From the NCBI GenBank assembly GCA_963675945.1, contig OY780932.1, forward strand, positions 682,001 to 746,000: 64,000 nt of DNA. The letters are read 5' to 3'. The DNA comes from G963556115 sp963675945. Its GTDB lineage: Bacteria > Planctomycetota > SZUA-567. Shown here piece by piece: positions 51,746-60,089 of this stretch. The translations under genes and the position numbers were made by a program. Position 1 is the stretch's first letter, and the number at the start of each line of letters is the position of its first letter. The notes beneath the pieces were generated by a model. It had not been told where the DNA came from. It was given only the letters and a program-made list of their open reading frames with translations, and ran no database searches.

Positions 51746-52873
51746 ATGGATTTTCTCTTAGGTGGCGGCTCCCAGGCAGGCCTGATAATTGTATTTATTA
51801 TAGCAGCTCTGCTGATTGTCTTCTCAGGCCTGAAGCTCGGAGATTACGGTGACGCGCTGGGGGAACGCACGGGTATAGGCGGAGGCATCGTCGGCCTCAT
51901 CTTTCTCGCCCTGGTCACCAGCCTGCCCGACCTCACCGTCTCAATTTCTGCTTCCATCAATGCCACCATTATGGCCGCCCACGACCCGGAGAACGCACTG
52001 AGCCTGCTCAAACAAGGCGCCGACCTCGGCAGCGGCAACCTGATCGGCTCGAATCTCTTCAATCTTCTAATCTTTGTTATCATCGACATCCTCAATGGCA
52101 AGGATGCACTCTTTTACCGGCTTTCGCGCAAACATATTCTCTCTGCTACCGCCTCGCTATTCATGATGGGACTGCTGATACTCGGGTTTGCCGTAAACCA
52201 ACTCAGTGAGATATTCTATATTGTACCGTTTCTGAACTGCGGCACCTATATCCTGTTCATCCCTATCGCCTATGTCTGGCTACTCAAACTCATCAGCAAG
52301 CTGGAGAAGAGTGACCATGGCCTTGACGGGGCAGACTACCAGGAGGTAGAGACCGCAACCAAAGAGAATCTTCTCGTTATGAGCAGCACCGCATTCTATC
52401 TCAGGCTTACCACCTTATCCCTGATCATCGTCCTCAGTGGTGTCTGGTTATCGAGTATCGGCGAGAGAATGGCCTCACCGGTCGAGAGCGGCGGCCTGGG
52501 TTTGAGCGCCTCAATGGTCGGAACCATCTTCTTAGCTATTGCGACAAGCCTACCCGAGATGGTGGTAAGTATTGCAGCAGTACGTATTGGGGCGATCGAT
52601 ATGGCTGCAGGCAACATCCTCGGCAGCAATATTTTCAACATTGCCGGGCTCTTCCTCGTTGACTGTGCCCTGCGGGGCAAGGTACTGCTGGATCTGATAA
52701 GCCAATCGCTGCTGGTAACCATGATAATGGTTATCCTGATGACCGCGATAGTAATAATGGGGCTGGTAATCCGAAGTAAACGCCACCTGGTAATCATGGG
52801 GGTAGATACCTTCCTGATACTGCTGCTATACATTATCGGCAATCTCAGCCTATACCTATTCTCGAGTAATTAA
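51746..52873 (+). CDS. Sodium/calcium exchanger family (CaCA, YrbG-like) antiporter
   Basis: A 375-aa inner-membrane cation antiporter with about 10 helices and the two signature alpha repeats: ALVTSLPDLTVSISA...GSNLFNLL (residues ~52-110) and AIATSLPEMVVSIAA...GNILGSNIFNIAG (residues ~262-305). It exchanges Ca2+ or another cation for Na+ or H+. First-repeat Asp replaces the more usual Glu (SLPD). AAGGAT lies 6 bases before the ATG. Confidence 0.9.
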   Translation: MDFLLGGGSQAGLIIVFIIAALLIVFSGLKLGDYGDALGERTGIGGGIVGLIFLALVTSLPDLTVSISASINATIMAAHDPENALSLLKQGADLGSGNLIGSNLFNLLIFVIIDILNGKDALFYRLSRKHILSATASLFMMGLLILGFAVNQLSEIFYIVPFLNCGTYILFIPIAYVWLLKLISKLEKSDHGLDGADYQEVETATKENLLVMSSTAFYLRLTTLSLIIVLSGVWLSSIGERMASPVESGGLGLSASMVGTIFLAIATSLPEMVVSIAAVRIGAIDMAAGNILGSNIFNIAGLFLVDCALRGKVLLDLISQSLLVTMIMVILMTAIVIMGLVIRSKRHLVIMGVDTFLILLLYIIGNLSLYLFSSN

Positions 52874-52890
52874 TCATAAAAGGAAGTATT

Positions 52891-53739
52891 ATGCTTGAAG
52901 ACTGGAAACGTGCCGCCAAGGCTCTGGCCTGCGGCCGCGATATTGATGAACAGTGGCAAGATATTAATACCAATCACAACCATGCTACCACCGGTGTCCT
53001 TACTGCCGGGGTACTGGGAGCCCACGGAATAGTAAATTTCAAGGATAAAGCGGAAAACTGCATTATACTAGGCTGCTACCGCCCCTTCACCACCCCATTT
53101 CAAATCCGTGATTCCCTTGCGCTACTCGACCTGCTGGGGATAGAATATATGCGCCTGCCGCAAGAGAACTGCTGCGGCCTGCCCATAGTGCTACAAAGCA
53201 GCGAAACCACAATTGCAGCTAATAAAGCCAGAGGAAGAGCACTACTGCAAAAGAACCTTGAAGAAGCACAAAAGAAAGGGGCGAAGCGCCTCGTCTACTG
53301 CTGTAGTTCCTGTGCCCAGGTAGCTTTTGACAGCTTTGGCCGAGATAATGAGAATCATCGTTATATTGTCGATTATCTACTAGACAACCTTGAACAGCAG
53401 AAGCTGGAACACCCAGCGACAAAGATCGGCTACTTCCCCGGGTGTAACGTCTATGGCAAAATCCTCTATCCTCAAGGACGTCTTGAAAGAAAGCGCTACC
53501 GCTCCTTCCTCAACCGTATAAACGGCCTTGAAATTACCGATCTGCCAATAGACTGCTGCCGTAGCGCGCCCGCAAACATAGTCAACGCCGCCAAAGCTGC
53601 AGGCTGCCAGCAGATAATCTGTCCTTGCGCTGGCTGTTACGCCGTAATCCGCAATACTGCACGCAACACCATACCTGTATACAGCATTGAGGAATTTCTA
53701 CTGCGCTGCCTGAAAGAAACTGGAAATACAGCTAATTAA
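52891..53739 (+). CDS. HdrB-like protein with two CCG (cysteine-rich) domains
   Basis: A 282-aa soluble protein with two Cys-rich CCG motifs. The first has LGCYRPF, ENCCGLP and YCCSSC (about residues 55-140); the second has FPGCNVYG, DCCRSAP and CPCAGC (about 185-250). This is the layout of heterodisulfide reductase subunit B and the C-terminal parts of GlpC and LutA, where the domains bind a noncubane [4Fe-4S] cluster. The usual partners (HdrA, HdrC, LutB, GlpAB) are absent here. AAAAGGAAG precedes the ATG, 17 bases after the exchanger gene. The redox partner is unknown. Confidence 0.82.
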   Translation: MLEDWKRAAKALACGRDIDEQWQDINTNHNHATTGVLTAGVLGAHGIVNFKDKAENCIILGCYRPFTTPFQIRDSLALLDLLGIEYMRLPQENCCGLPIVLQSSETTIAANKARGRALLQKNLEEAQKKGAKRLVYCCSSCAQVAFDSFGRDNENHRYIVDYLLDNLEQQKLEHPATKIGYFPGCNVYGKILYPQGRLERKRYRSFLNRINGLEITDLPIDCCRSAPANIVNAAKAAGCQQIICPCAGCYAVIRNTARNTIPVYSIEEFLLRCLKETGNTAN

Positions 53740-53822
53740 AATTGATCATAAATATAGAATGTACTCTATATGAGCCAGAATGCTTATAGAAATATCAAAA
53801 TCTTTATCCGCATCATCAAAAG

Positions 53823-53848
53823 AGGAAAATCACTAATGTGATTTTCCT
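53823..53848. terminator. Bidirectional terminator hairpin
   Basis: An 11-bp perfect stem (AGGAAAATCAC/GTGATTTTCCT, loop TAAT) lies between the convergent HdrB-like and uracil-DNA glycosylase genes. TTTT follows on the minus strand. Confidence 0.7.
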
Positions 53849-53858
53849 TGCCTCAATA

Positions 53859-54764
53859 CTAAGCCTTTCCAGTATTTAATCTGCGCATAACCTGCTGAAT
53901 ATCCTCCCAGGTTCTACGGACAAACTCATTACTATGCCCAAGCTTACGCCGCTGCCGGAGCAAAAATGCCGGATGATAAATCGGCATCAAAGGGATACCG
54001 GCAAACTCATACCACATACCCCGTGTCTGCTCTATCGGAAGCTCATCACCGGTAAGTATGCTGGCTGCAGCTCCACCGACCGCAATTATCACCTCCGGTT
54101 GCACTGCCGCCATCTCGGCCTCAAAATACTGCCTGCACGCCTCAATCTCAATAGCCAGCGGCTCACGATTTCCCGGTGGTCTGCACTTGATAATACTACT
54201 GAGATAAACCTCCCGGCGGGAGATTTTCATCCCTTTTTCAATAATATCAATTATCAACTGTCCAGCCGCCCCACAGAAATTCCGCCCTGCATTATCCTCT
54301 TCACGCCCGGGTGCCAGAGCCACAAAAGCGACCCGTGCCGCTACCGACCCCTCACTCTGCACCGGGTTCTTCCGCGCTTGCGCCAATACACAACCGGTAC
54401 AAGCAGCAACCTGCTTATTTATCGCCTCAATCACTCGGATTTTCTCGGGATCACCCTGCAACTGCGCGCCAACTCCAGTATTGCCGCCAGGTATTGAGAC
54501 TGACTCAAATCCTTTCTCAACCTGATTTTCTTCAGCCCCTGCCGCTCCTGTCTCTAAACTCTCGCGCTCAGCAGTAGTCATCCCTACCGCTTCAGCAAAA
54601 CGCCGGTCTTTTACCTTGTCGCGATCGGCAACAGCCCCCAGCAGGATAATATTCTCAACTCCTCCCGGAATATTATAATACTCAACCCCGAGCGAATTAT
54701 CCATCTCGACAATCGCCTGCAGCTCTGCAATCAGACTCTTTACCTTTAATCCATCTCTATCCAT
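53859..54764 (-). CDS. Family 4 (Fe-S) uracil-DNA glycosylase
   Basis: About 301 aa. The C-terminal ~190 residues are a UDG family 4 (UdgA-type) enzyme that removes uracil from DNA. They contain the Fe-S Cys pairs (CTGCVLA and IIKCRPPGNREP...EACRQYF), motif I LAPGREEDNAGRNFCGAAG and motif III YHPAFLLRQ. The first ~115 residues are a variable acidic N-terminal extension often seen in bacterial members. The frame opens with TTG at 54782; the ATG at 54764 is preferred, though neither has a clear ribosome-binding site. Confidence 0.9.
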   Translation of the reverse strand: MDRDGLKVKSLIAELQAIVEMDNSLGVEYYNIPGGVENIILLGAVADRDKVKDRRFAEAVGMTTAERESLETGAAGAEENQVEKGFESVSIPGGNTGVGAQLQGDPEKIRVIEAINKQVAACTGCVLAQARKNPVQSEGSVAARVAFVALAPGREEDNAGRNFCGAAGQLIIDIIEKGMKISRREVYLSSIIKCRPPGNREPLAIEIEACRQYFEAEMAAVQPEVIIAVGGAAASILTGDELPIEQTRGMWYEFAGIPLMPIYHPAFLLRQRRKLGHSNEFVRRTWEDIQQVMRRLNTGKA

Positions 54765-54994
54765 ATCTAATACTATAACCAAGCGTAAATTTTATACCAG
54801 CAGGTTTTATCAACTATTACCGAAAGAAAATATCCAACATCCCCTCTCAGCCGACCATAGATAACAAAAGATATTTCAAGCATCTCCTTGCAGCTAAAAG
54901 CGTATTTGAATAATATTGATAAAGAAGTAATATTATAAGCTTATGAACTATTTTGTAAGCATAACGATATTTTTCTAATTAAAAAGGGATTGAG

Positions 54995-55432
54995 ATGAGT
55001 GAAAAGATTGCAATCGGTGCAGACCACGGCGGTTTTGCACGTAAAGAAGACCTGCGGAAGTTACTCCTTGAAAAAGGCTATGAGGTCGAGGATTTTGGTG
55101 TAAACTCTGAAACGAGTATGGATTATCCAGATATTGCGCACCCTCTGGCCGAAGCTGTAGCCAGTGGTGAATGCACCAAGGGAATTCTTCTCTGCGGAAC
55201 CGGTCTGGGTGTCTCCTACGCCGCCAACCGGCATAAGGGCGTCCGTGCCGCTCTCTGCTGGAGCAAAGAGGTCGCTGCTCTTGCCCGTGAGCATAACAAC
55301 AGTAATATCCTGGTTATGTCTGGTCGCCACGCCACAATCGACCCCCTCGAAGAGATCATGCTGACCTGGCTGGACGAACCCTTCCCCGGTGAAGAACGCC
55401 ACCAACGCCGTATCGACAAGATAGAGCTATAA
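54995..55432 (+). CDS. rpiB: Ribose 5-phosphate isomerase B
   Basis: Interconverts ribose 5-phosphate and ribulose 5-phosphate in the pentose phosphate pathway. The 145 aa show IGADHGGFARKEDL, DYPDIAHPLAEAV, the catalytic Cys loop LCGTGLGVSYAANR, VRAALCWS, HNNSNILVMSGR and a C-terminal HQRRIDKI. AAAGGGA precedes the ATG. It is four bases upstream of cmk and likely begins the rpiB-cmk-mreC-mreD unit. Confidence 0.96.
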   Translation: MSEKIAIGADHGGFARKEDLRKLLLEKGYEVEDFGVNSETSMDYPDIAHPLAEAVASGECTKGILLCGTGLGVSYAANRHKGVRAALCWSKEVAALAREHNNSNILVMSGRHATIDPLEEIMLTWLDEPFPGEERHQRRIDKIEL

Positions 55433-55436
55433 GAGT

Positions 55437-56129
55437 ATGAGTGATACCGAGCAAACTCAGATTGCCGCCATAGGCATAGACGGTCCGGCAGGATCGGGAA
55501 AGAGCACAATCGCCAGACAGGTTGCCCAGCGTCTGGACTTTATTTACATAGATACCGGAGCAATGTACAGAGCCGTAGCGCTAGCGGCGCTACGGCAAGG
55601 CATTGAACTTGAAGCCGAAGCGGCTATGACCAGCATCGCCGCAGAACTAAAGCTCGACTTCGACTCCAGCGGAACCAGGATCTACAGTAATGCTACCGAT
55701 ATCACCGAGGCTATCCGTACCCCGGAGATTACCGCTATCACCAAGTACGCCGCAAGAGTTCCCGAAGTCCGGGAGTTGCTCGTCAAGCAGCAGCAGGAGA
55801 TGGCTGCCGAGCGCCAGGTAGTCATGGAAGGCAGGGACATCACGACGGTCGTCCTGCCCAATGCCAGATGGAGAATATTTCTCACTGCCGCCCCCGAGGT
55901 CAGGGCAGAACGGCGCTTACTTGATTTTCAAGCCCGTGGTCACCAAGTAGATTACGCCGAACTACTACAGAGTATTATAGAGCGTGATGCAGCAGACAAC
56001 AAAGTCGGACCCATGAAGCTAGCTCAGGATCTCGCCCGTGCCGGCAAAGGTATCTACCTGCTCGACACCTCAGAGCTGAGTGAGGCTGAAGTAATCGACC
56101 GAATCGCCAGCTATGTTGAATCTCATTGA
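55437..56129 (+). CDS. cmk: Cytidylate kinase
   Basis: Phosphorylates CMP and dCMP. The 230-aa protein has the P-loop IDGPAGSGKST (about residues 14-24), the CMP-binding part FIYIDTGAMYRAVALAALR, VVMEGRDITTVVLPNA and the lid Arg-rich region (RAERRLLDFQARGH). It sits four bases after rpiB with TAAGAG as ribosome-binding site. Its stop lies 14 bases before the mreC start. Confidence 0.96.
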   Translation: MSDTEQTQIAAIGIDGPAGSGKSTIARQVAQRLDFIYIDTGAMYRAVALAALRQGIELEAEAAMTSIAAELKLDFDSSGTRIYSNATDITEAIRTPEITAITKYAARVPEVRELLVKQQQEMAAERQVVMEGRDITTVVLPNARWRIFLTAAPEVRAERRLLDFQARGHQVDYAELLQSIIERDAADNKVGPMKLAQDLARAGKGIYLLDTSELSEAEVIDRIASYVESH

Positions 56130-56143
56130 CTGGAGCATATCCT

Positions 56144-56923
56144 ATGCGGATGAATTTCATTCTTACCCTGCTGCTACTGCTGATCGCAGTAACCCTGTAT
56201 CTGCTGCCGCAGAGCCTGCTCCAAGATTTCAGATTGCTTATCTTCAACCAATACAGTAAGATAATCGGCAAGACCAAAGAATTGAGTCCAGAGTTCACCG
56301 CTGCTCAACCCGAATATACCAGTAGTGTCCCCATAGCCACCCAGTTTCGCGAGCTACGCCAAACCCTCGATAAAAAAGACAGCGAGATCGCTTTTCTCAA
56401 AAAACAACTCAGAGAACTCACCGAATTCAAGGAGCTCTTCCCCGGCATCAGGCTGACCACCGCCAGCATCATCAATGAATCCACCAACAACTCCTCACCC
56501 GAACTGATAATCAATTGCGGCAAGCAGGCTGGAGTAATTGCCGGTGCTGCTATCGCTCAGGGGCAGACCATTGCCGGGGTCGTGGCCAGGGTCGAGCAAA
56601 ACACCTCAATTGTACTCCGAAGCGACAATCCCGGTGTGCTGATCCCGGCTCGTACCGGCAAAAGTCGTGACCGCTGCTCGGTGCGCGGACTCGGCTACGA
56701 GAGCGCCATCGCCATATTTTATACCGGTCAGACCGCCTCAATGGTCGGAGAGAAACTCTATACCTCATCGGCACTCGGCAAGATTCCGGAAGGTCTGCTT
56801 ATCGGCGTGCTCGAAGACTATCCGCAGAAAGGGAGCGAACCCGGCACCCTTGAGGCTCCGGTAAAGCTCTCCGCAGACTTCCCATCCCTTGAGCGCGTGG
56901 TAGTCATAAGCGAATTCGACTGA
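56144..56923 (+). CDS. mreC: Rod shape-determining protein MreC
   Basis: A 259-aa periplasmic scaffold of the elongasome. It has an N-terminal membrane anchor (MNFILTLLLLLIAVTLYLL), a coiled-coil (about 60-90, LRQTLDKKDSEIAFLKKQLREL) and two beta-barrel domains with NCGKQAGVIAGAAIAQGQTIAGVVARVE, RDRCSVRGLG and IGVLEDY. It links MreB/MreD to cell-wall enzymes. A TTG at 56126 is in frame, but the ATG at 56144 has GGAG eight bases upstream. mreB is not in the window. Confidence 0.9.
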   Translation: MRMNFILTLLLLLIAVTLYLLPQSLLQDFRLLIFNQYSKIIGKTKELSPEFTAAQPEYTSSVPIATQFRELRQTLDKKDSEIAFLKKQLRELTEFKELFPGIRLTTASIINESTNNSSPELIINCGKQAGVIAGAAIAQGQTIAGVVARVEQNTSIVLRSDNPGVLIPARTGKSRDRCSVRGLGYESAIAIFYTGQTASMVGEKLYTSSALGKIPEGLLIGVLEDYPQKGSEPGTLEAPVKLSADFPSLERVVVISEFD

Positions 56924-56949
56924 ACACTCCCAGAAAGAGAGGCACAGCT

Positions 56950-57426
56950 ATGAGGTATCTGCGTTATCTTATCATACTATTGGTCATCGGCAGTGCCCAG
57001 CTTCTAGGAGAGTGGGATAATACCTATACCCCGGAATTACTCTTTATTACCGCCTTTATTTGCTCGCTCCACACCGATAATCAACAGTCGGTGTTCGTCT
57101 TCTTCCTTGCTGGTATCTGCAGCGACCTCTTTGTCGGCGAACATCTCGGGGTCAATACTTTTCTCTACACTACGAGCGCACTACTGATGGCCTATTTCCG
57201 TAATACGCTTCAAAGCAAGAGCACCTTGCTCCATCTCCTGATTCTGGCTCTGACACTACTTTATCTCTACCTTCTAAAGTTCATAATCGACCAATTTACT
57301 ATTCAGAATTGGGTTAGCGTCAGAATTTTAGCCAATAATTTATTATTATCGCTGCTGCTTACCCCAGCACTAGGCTTTCTGCTGCAACTTCCGATAATCT
57401 GCCCTTGGAAAAAACCTCATTCATAA
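56950..57426 (+). CDS. mreD: Rod shape-determining protein MreD
   Basis: A 158-aa polytopic membrane protein with about five helices, 26 bases after mreC. Composition and pattern (ICSLHTDNQQSVFVFFLAGICSDLFVGEHLGVNTFLYTTSALLMAYF) fit MreD. The usual next genes, PBP2 (mrdA) and rodA, are absent; an RseC-like gene follows. AGAGAGGCA precedes the ATG. Confidence 0.85.
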   Translation: MRYLRYLIILLVIGSAQLLGEWDNTYTPELLFITAFICSLHTDNQQSVFVFFLAGICSDLFVGEHLGVNTFLYTTSALLMAYFRNTLQSKSTLLHLLILALTLLYLYLLKFIIDQFTIQNWVSVRILANNLLLSLLLTPALGFLLQLPIICPWKKPHS

Positions 57427-57479
57427 AAAAAGGAATTGTTAAAAAATAAGACAGTAGTTAAGAGAAAGAGGTTGAGCAA

Positions 57480-57887
57480 GTGCTAAAAAAAGCTACAATT
57501 ATTCAGATGGACGCCGATTCGGCAAAGATAAGAATTCTACCCATAAATTGCATGGGTAGCAATGCGTGCCATGAATGTGGTCTCTGCAGCAATGGTAAGG
57601 CGGGAAAAGAAGCTGTCGAACTATGGGTAGAGGGCATCGTCGGTATAAGCGCTGGAGATACTGTCGAGGTTGAGATTAACGAGCCACGAATCTCGATAAT
57701 TGCCCTGACAATATATATGTTACCGCTTATACTGATGTTCTGCGGTGGTTATATTGGCAATACCTTCTTCAGCAGTACCGGTCTTATAGGCGGAGGGGTT
57801 GCAGGTTTTGGACTTGCTATATTAATTATTTATATTCTCAACCGCACTTATATGAGAATAAGGGGCAGAATAATACACAAAGTTTAA
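57480..57887 (+). CDS. RseC/SoxR-reducing-system family protein
   Basis: A 135-aa protein of the RseC/MucC family. The N-terminal part has a Cys cluster (CMGSNACHECGLC) that could hold a metal or Fe-S group. Two membrane helices follow (ALTIYMLPLILMFCGGYIG and GGVAGFGLAILIIYIL). In Rnf-linked systems such proteins help reduce SoxR, and in E. coli RseC is encoded with the sigma-E system. GTG start at 57480. No rnf or rpoE genes are seen nearby, so its role here is open. It follows mreD by about 50 bases. Confidence 0.82.
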   Translation: MLKKATIIQMDADSAKIRILPINCMGSNACHECGLCSNGKAGKEAVELWVEGIVGISAGDTVEVEINEPRISIIALTIYMLPLILMFCGGYIGNTFFSSTGLIGGGVAGFGLAILIIYILNRTYMRIRGRIIHKV

Positions 57888-57941
57888 TTTATTTTATTGT
57901 CGGCTTAAAAATCTGGCATAACAAATTTGGAGGAGATTGAT

Positions 57942-58262
57942 ATGAGTGAGTATGTCAAAGAAATTAATGATAGTGAATTTGCAGCTTTTACCAGTGAAGG
58001 TCTGGTCTTGATTGATTTTTGGGCTCCGTGGTGTGGCCCATGTAAGATGATGACCCCTATTATAGACGAGGTAGCACAGAAGACCACAGCTTACGCCAAA
58101 ATCGGCAAGGTCAATGTGGATGTAAACTCGGCCGCCGCCTCTGAATTTGGAGTACAGAGCATCCCTACACTGGTCATCTTCAAGGACGGCAAAGAGGTTG
58201 AGCGCTCTATCGGTGCCTGTAGCGAGGATGATCTCACCCGTAAGCTTGAAGCACACAAATAA
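57942..58262 (+). CDS. trxA: Thioredoxin
   Basis: A 106-aa cytoplasmic thiol-disulfide reductant with the classical active site WAPWCGPCKM, the cis-Pro segment QSIPTLVIF and DGKEVERSIGA. The frame opens with TTG at 57927, but the ATG at 57942 has GGAGGAG eight bases upstream. A terminator follows about 40 bases downstream. Confidence 0.96.
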   Translation: MSEYVKEINDSEFAAFTSEGLVLIDFWAPWCGPCKMMTPIIDEVAQKTTAYAKIGKVNVDVNSAAASEFGVQSIPTLVIFKDGKEVERSIGACSEDDLTRKLEAHK

Positions 58263-58303
58263 AGTCCGATAATAACACAACTGATTTTATATTAAATACT
58301 TAT

Positions 58304-58337
58304 AATAGACCCGATTTTTACGGGTCTATTTATTTTT
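58304..58337 (+). terminator. Rho-independent terminator after thioredoxin
   Basis: A perfect 10-bp stem (AATAGACCCG/CGGGTCTATT, 7-nt loop) is followed by TATTTTTT. Confidence 0.85.
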
Positions 58338-58469
58338 TCTCTTATATACCGCTAAATTATTTTGAAATGAGACGTTAATAATGAGTAATTAACCGTATAT
58401 GGTTGAATTGAAACTTTATGATTTTCAAATTTCAAAATAATGGGGCTGATGTTTATACTAGGAGGAAGA

Positions 58470-59510
58470 ATGAAGATAAAAAAACTACTATGCCTATGTA
58501 CCATGCTCGCCGCACTGGCGGGGAGTACATATGCAGGTGACGCGCCCAACGCCGAAGGATCATACTTTCAGGGTACAGATTGCACTACCAATCCCATACC
58601 CAAGGAGATTCCTTTTATCGAGGGAGAGACACCACCAAAACCATGTACCGGTAATTTCTGGACTCTCATTACCAAACCGGCAGTATTCAAAGTAGAGACC
58701 GAACAGGTGCAGACCGGGGGCGCTACATTTTATATGAAGCCGATCCCTGCAAAGTACGAGTGGGTTGAAGAGAAGATCGAAGTTGCCCCTGAGCGTAAAA
58801 TACCTTACTGCCAGCCGGCCAAATTTGCCCGCAAATGCGTCGAGGTCACCATTCAGGAAGAGTCTACCCGCTATGTAACCGTACCGGCAGTATACGAAGA
58901 GTGTGAAGAAGAGATTATCTTTCGCCCAGAGATGGAGAAAGAGGTCTCAGTACCTGCCGAGTACAAGACCGTAATGAAGAAGATGGAGATCGAACCAGAA
59001 CGCGACGAACTCTGCGAGGTCGCCACACCAACCGATGTAGAGATCAATCAGGGCGAGCAGGTCGCCGGCAGTATCGGTGCCATACACAAACCCGCCCGTT
59101 ATGCCTGTATCGCAATTCAGGAGCTGGTAACACCGGCAACCACCAAGAAGCTCACAGTTCCGGAGATCAAGAAGAAGATTATGGTCAAGAAGCTCAAAAC
59201 TCCCGCCTACACCAAAGAGGTAGTCGTTCCAGCAATCAAGAAGAAGATCTGGGTAGAGACCTGTGTCGCCGAGGAGTGCATTCGTTACCGCACCGTGCCC
59301 GCTGAATTCCAGACCATCCGCCGGATGGTACTCAAGGAAGAAGCCCGTAAAGAGAAGATTGAAGTTCCGGCCAAGTTCCAACAAATCACCAAGAAGGTAC
59401 TGGTCACCCCTACTTGCATGATCTGGAGACAGTACAGTATCGGCAAGTGTAAGGCAGTCGCAGATGTCTGCTCCAAGTACGGCTCACTCCCCGGTTCTGG
59501 AGCCTTCTAA
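58470..59510 (+). CDS. Secreted repeat protein with VPAxY-type units
   Basis: A 346-aa exported protein with a signal peptide (MKIKKLLCLCTMLAALAGSTYA, cleaved near residue 22). The mature part is built from degenerate repeats around PAxYxxVxxxxxVxPERxE, for example IPAKYEWVEEKIEVAPER, VPAVYEECEEEIIFRPEM, VPAEYKTVMKKMEIEPER and VPAEFQTIRRMVLKEEAR. Several Cys residues could form disulfides. Similar Val-Pro-Ala-Tyr repeats occur in N-terminal parts of some OmpA-like outer membrane proteins, but no OmpA domain is present here. A start at 58440 is in frame; the ATG at 58470 has AGGAGGAAG. Function unknown, probably an envelope structural protein. Confidence 0.72.
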   Translation: MKIKKLLCLCTMLAALAGSTYAGDAPNAEGSYFQGTDCTTNPIPKEIPFIEGETPPKPCTGNFWTLITKPAVFKVETEQVQTGGATFYMKPIPAKYEWVEEKIEVAPERKIPYCQPAKFARKCVEVTIQEESTRYVTVPAVYEECEEEIIFRPEMEKEVSVPAEYKTVMKKMEIEPERDELCEVATPTDVEINQGEQVAGSIGAIHKPARYACIAIQELVTPATTKKLTVPEIKKKIMVKKLKTPAYTKEVVVPAIKKKIWVETCVAEECIRYRTVPAEFQTIRRMVLKEEARKEKIEVPAKFQQITKKVLVTPTCMIWRQYSIGKCKAVADVCSKYGSLPGSGAF

Positions 59511-59562
59511 AAATCTAATAACATTTATCGGCTACAGAATCAATATACACTAATTAAACCTT

Positions 59563-59592
59563 AGACAGCCAGCTCATCTGAGCTGGTTGTCT
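59563..59592 (+). terminator. Terminator after the repeat protein gene
   Basis: A 13-bp stem (AGACAGCCAGCTC/GAGCTGGTTGTCT, one G-U pair, loop ATCT) is followed by ATTTACAC. Confidence 0.65.
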
Positions 59593-59716
59593 ATTTACAC
59601 AACCTTTTATATTCAAAAAAAATTTTTTTCTCAAAACAAAACCTCAACATCTGCATCTAAAATATAGTAGCAAACCTATAGCCATTATACCAACTTAATT
59701 GTAAAAGGAGAACTAA

Positions 59717-59992
59717 ATGAAAAAAACAAGACTGAACGCGGAAAATCTTGACAGCATTGTCGGCGGAGTAATCAGCGGCAAAATTAATGGTGAAGACTAT
59801 TCTATGTCATTCAACCAAAAGAGTGGAAACTACGAGGTAACCATGTCGGGAATCACGTCGCAATTTGACGAGACCAACTACAAAAAAGTCCTAAATAAAG
59901 CCTTCGGAGCAGCGGGAGATTCCATTATCAATGAATATTTAGGTTATGTCAAAGATACAGAGACACACCATATAGATGTTGTTGATGAATAA
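59717..59992 (+). CDS. Small protein with double-glycine leader
   Basis: A 91-aa ORF with AAAGGAG nine bases before the ATG. Its first 17 residues, MKKTRLNAENLDSIVGG, match the double-glycine leader pattern (L-x4-L-x2-I-x-GG) used by bacteriocins and other peptides cut and exported by C39-peptidase ABC transporters. The predicted mature part (about 74 aa, VISGKINGEDYSMSF... ending in a His/Asp-rich tail) is not hydrophobic and has no Cys, unlike most class II bacteriocins. No PCAT transporter, modification enzyme or immunity gene is in the window. I recognise no family. Confidence 0.65.
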   Translation: MKKTRLNAENLDSIVGGVISGKINGEDYSMSFNQKSGNYEVTMSGITSQFDETNYKKVLNKAFGAAGDSIINEYLGYVKDTETHHIDVVDE

Positions 59993-60009
59993 TAACCATT
60001 ATTAAACAC

Positions 60010-60054
60010 ACACGGTATGCATCCTCCAATGTTAATAGGGGCTGTATACCGTGT
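60010..60054. terminator. Hairpin between convergent genes
   Basis: A 9-bp perfect stem (ACACGGTAT/ATACCGTGT) with a 27-nt loop lies between the double-glycine peptide gene and the heptosyltransferase gene. The tail is AT-rich on both sides. Confidence 0.45.
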
Positions 60055-60089
60055 AATATTAGCTTAAAATTTATCAGCTATACAAGCAT

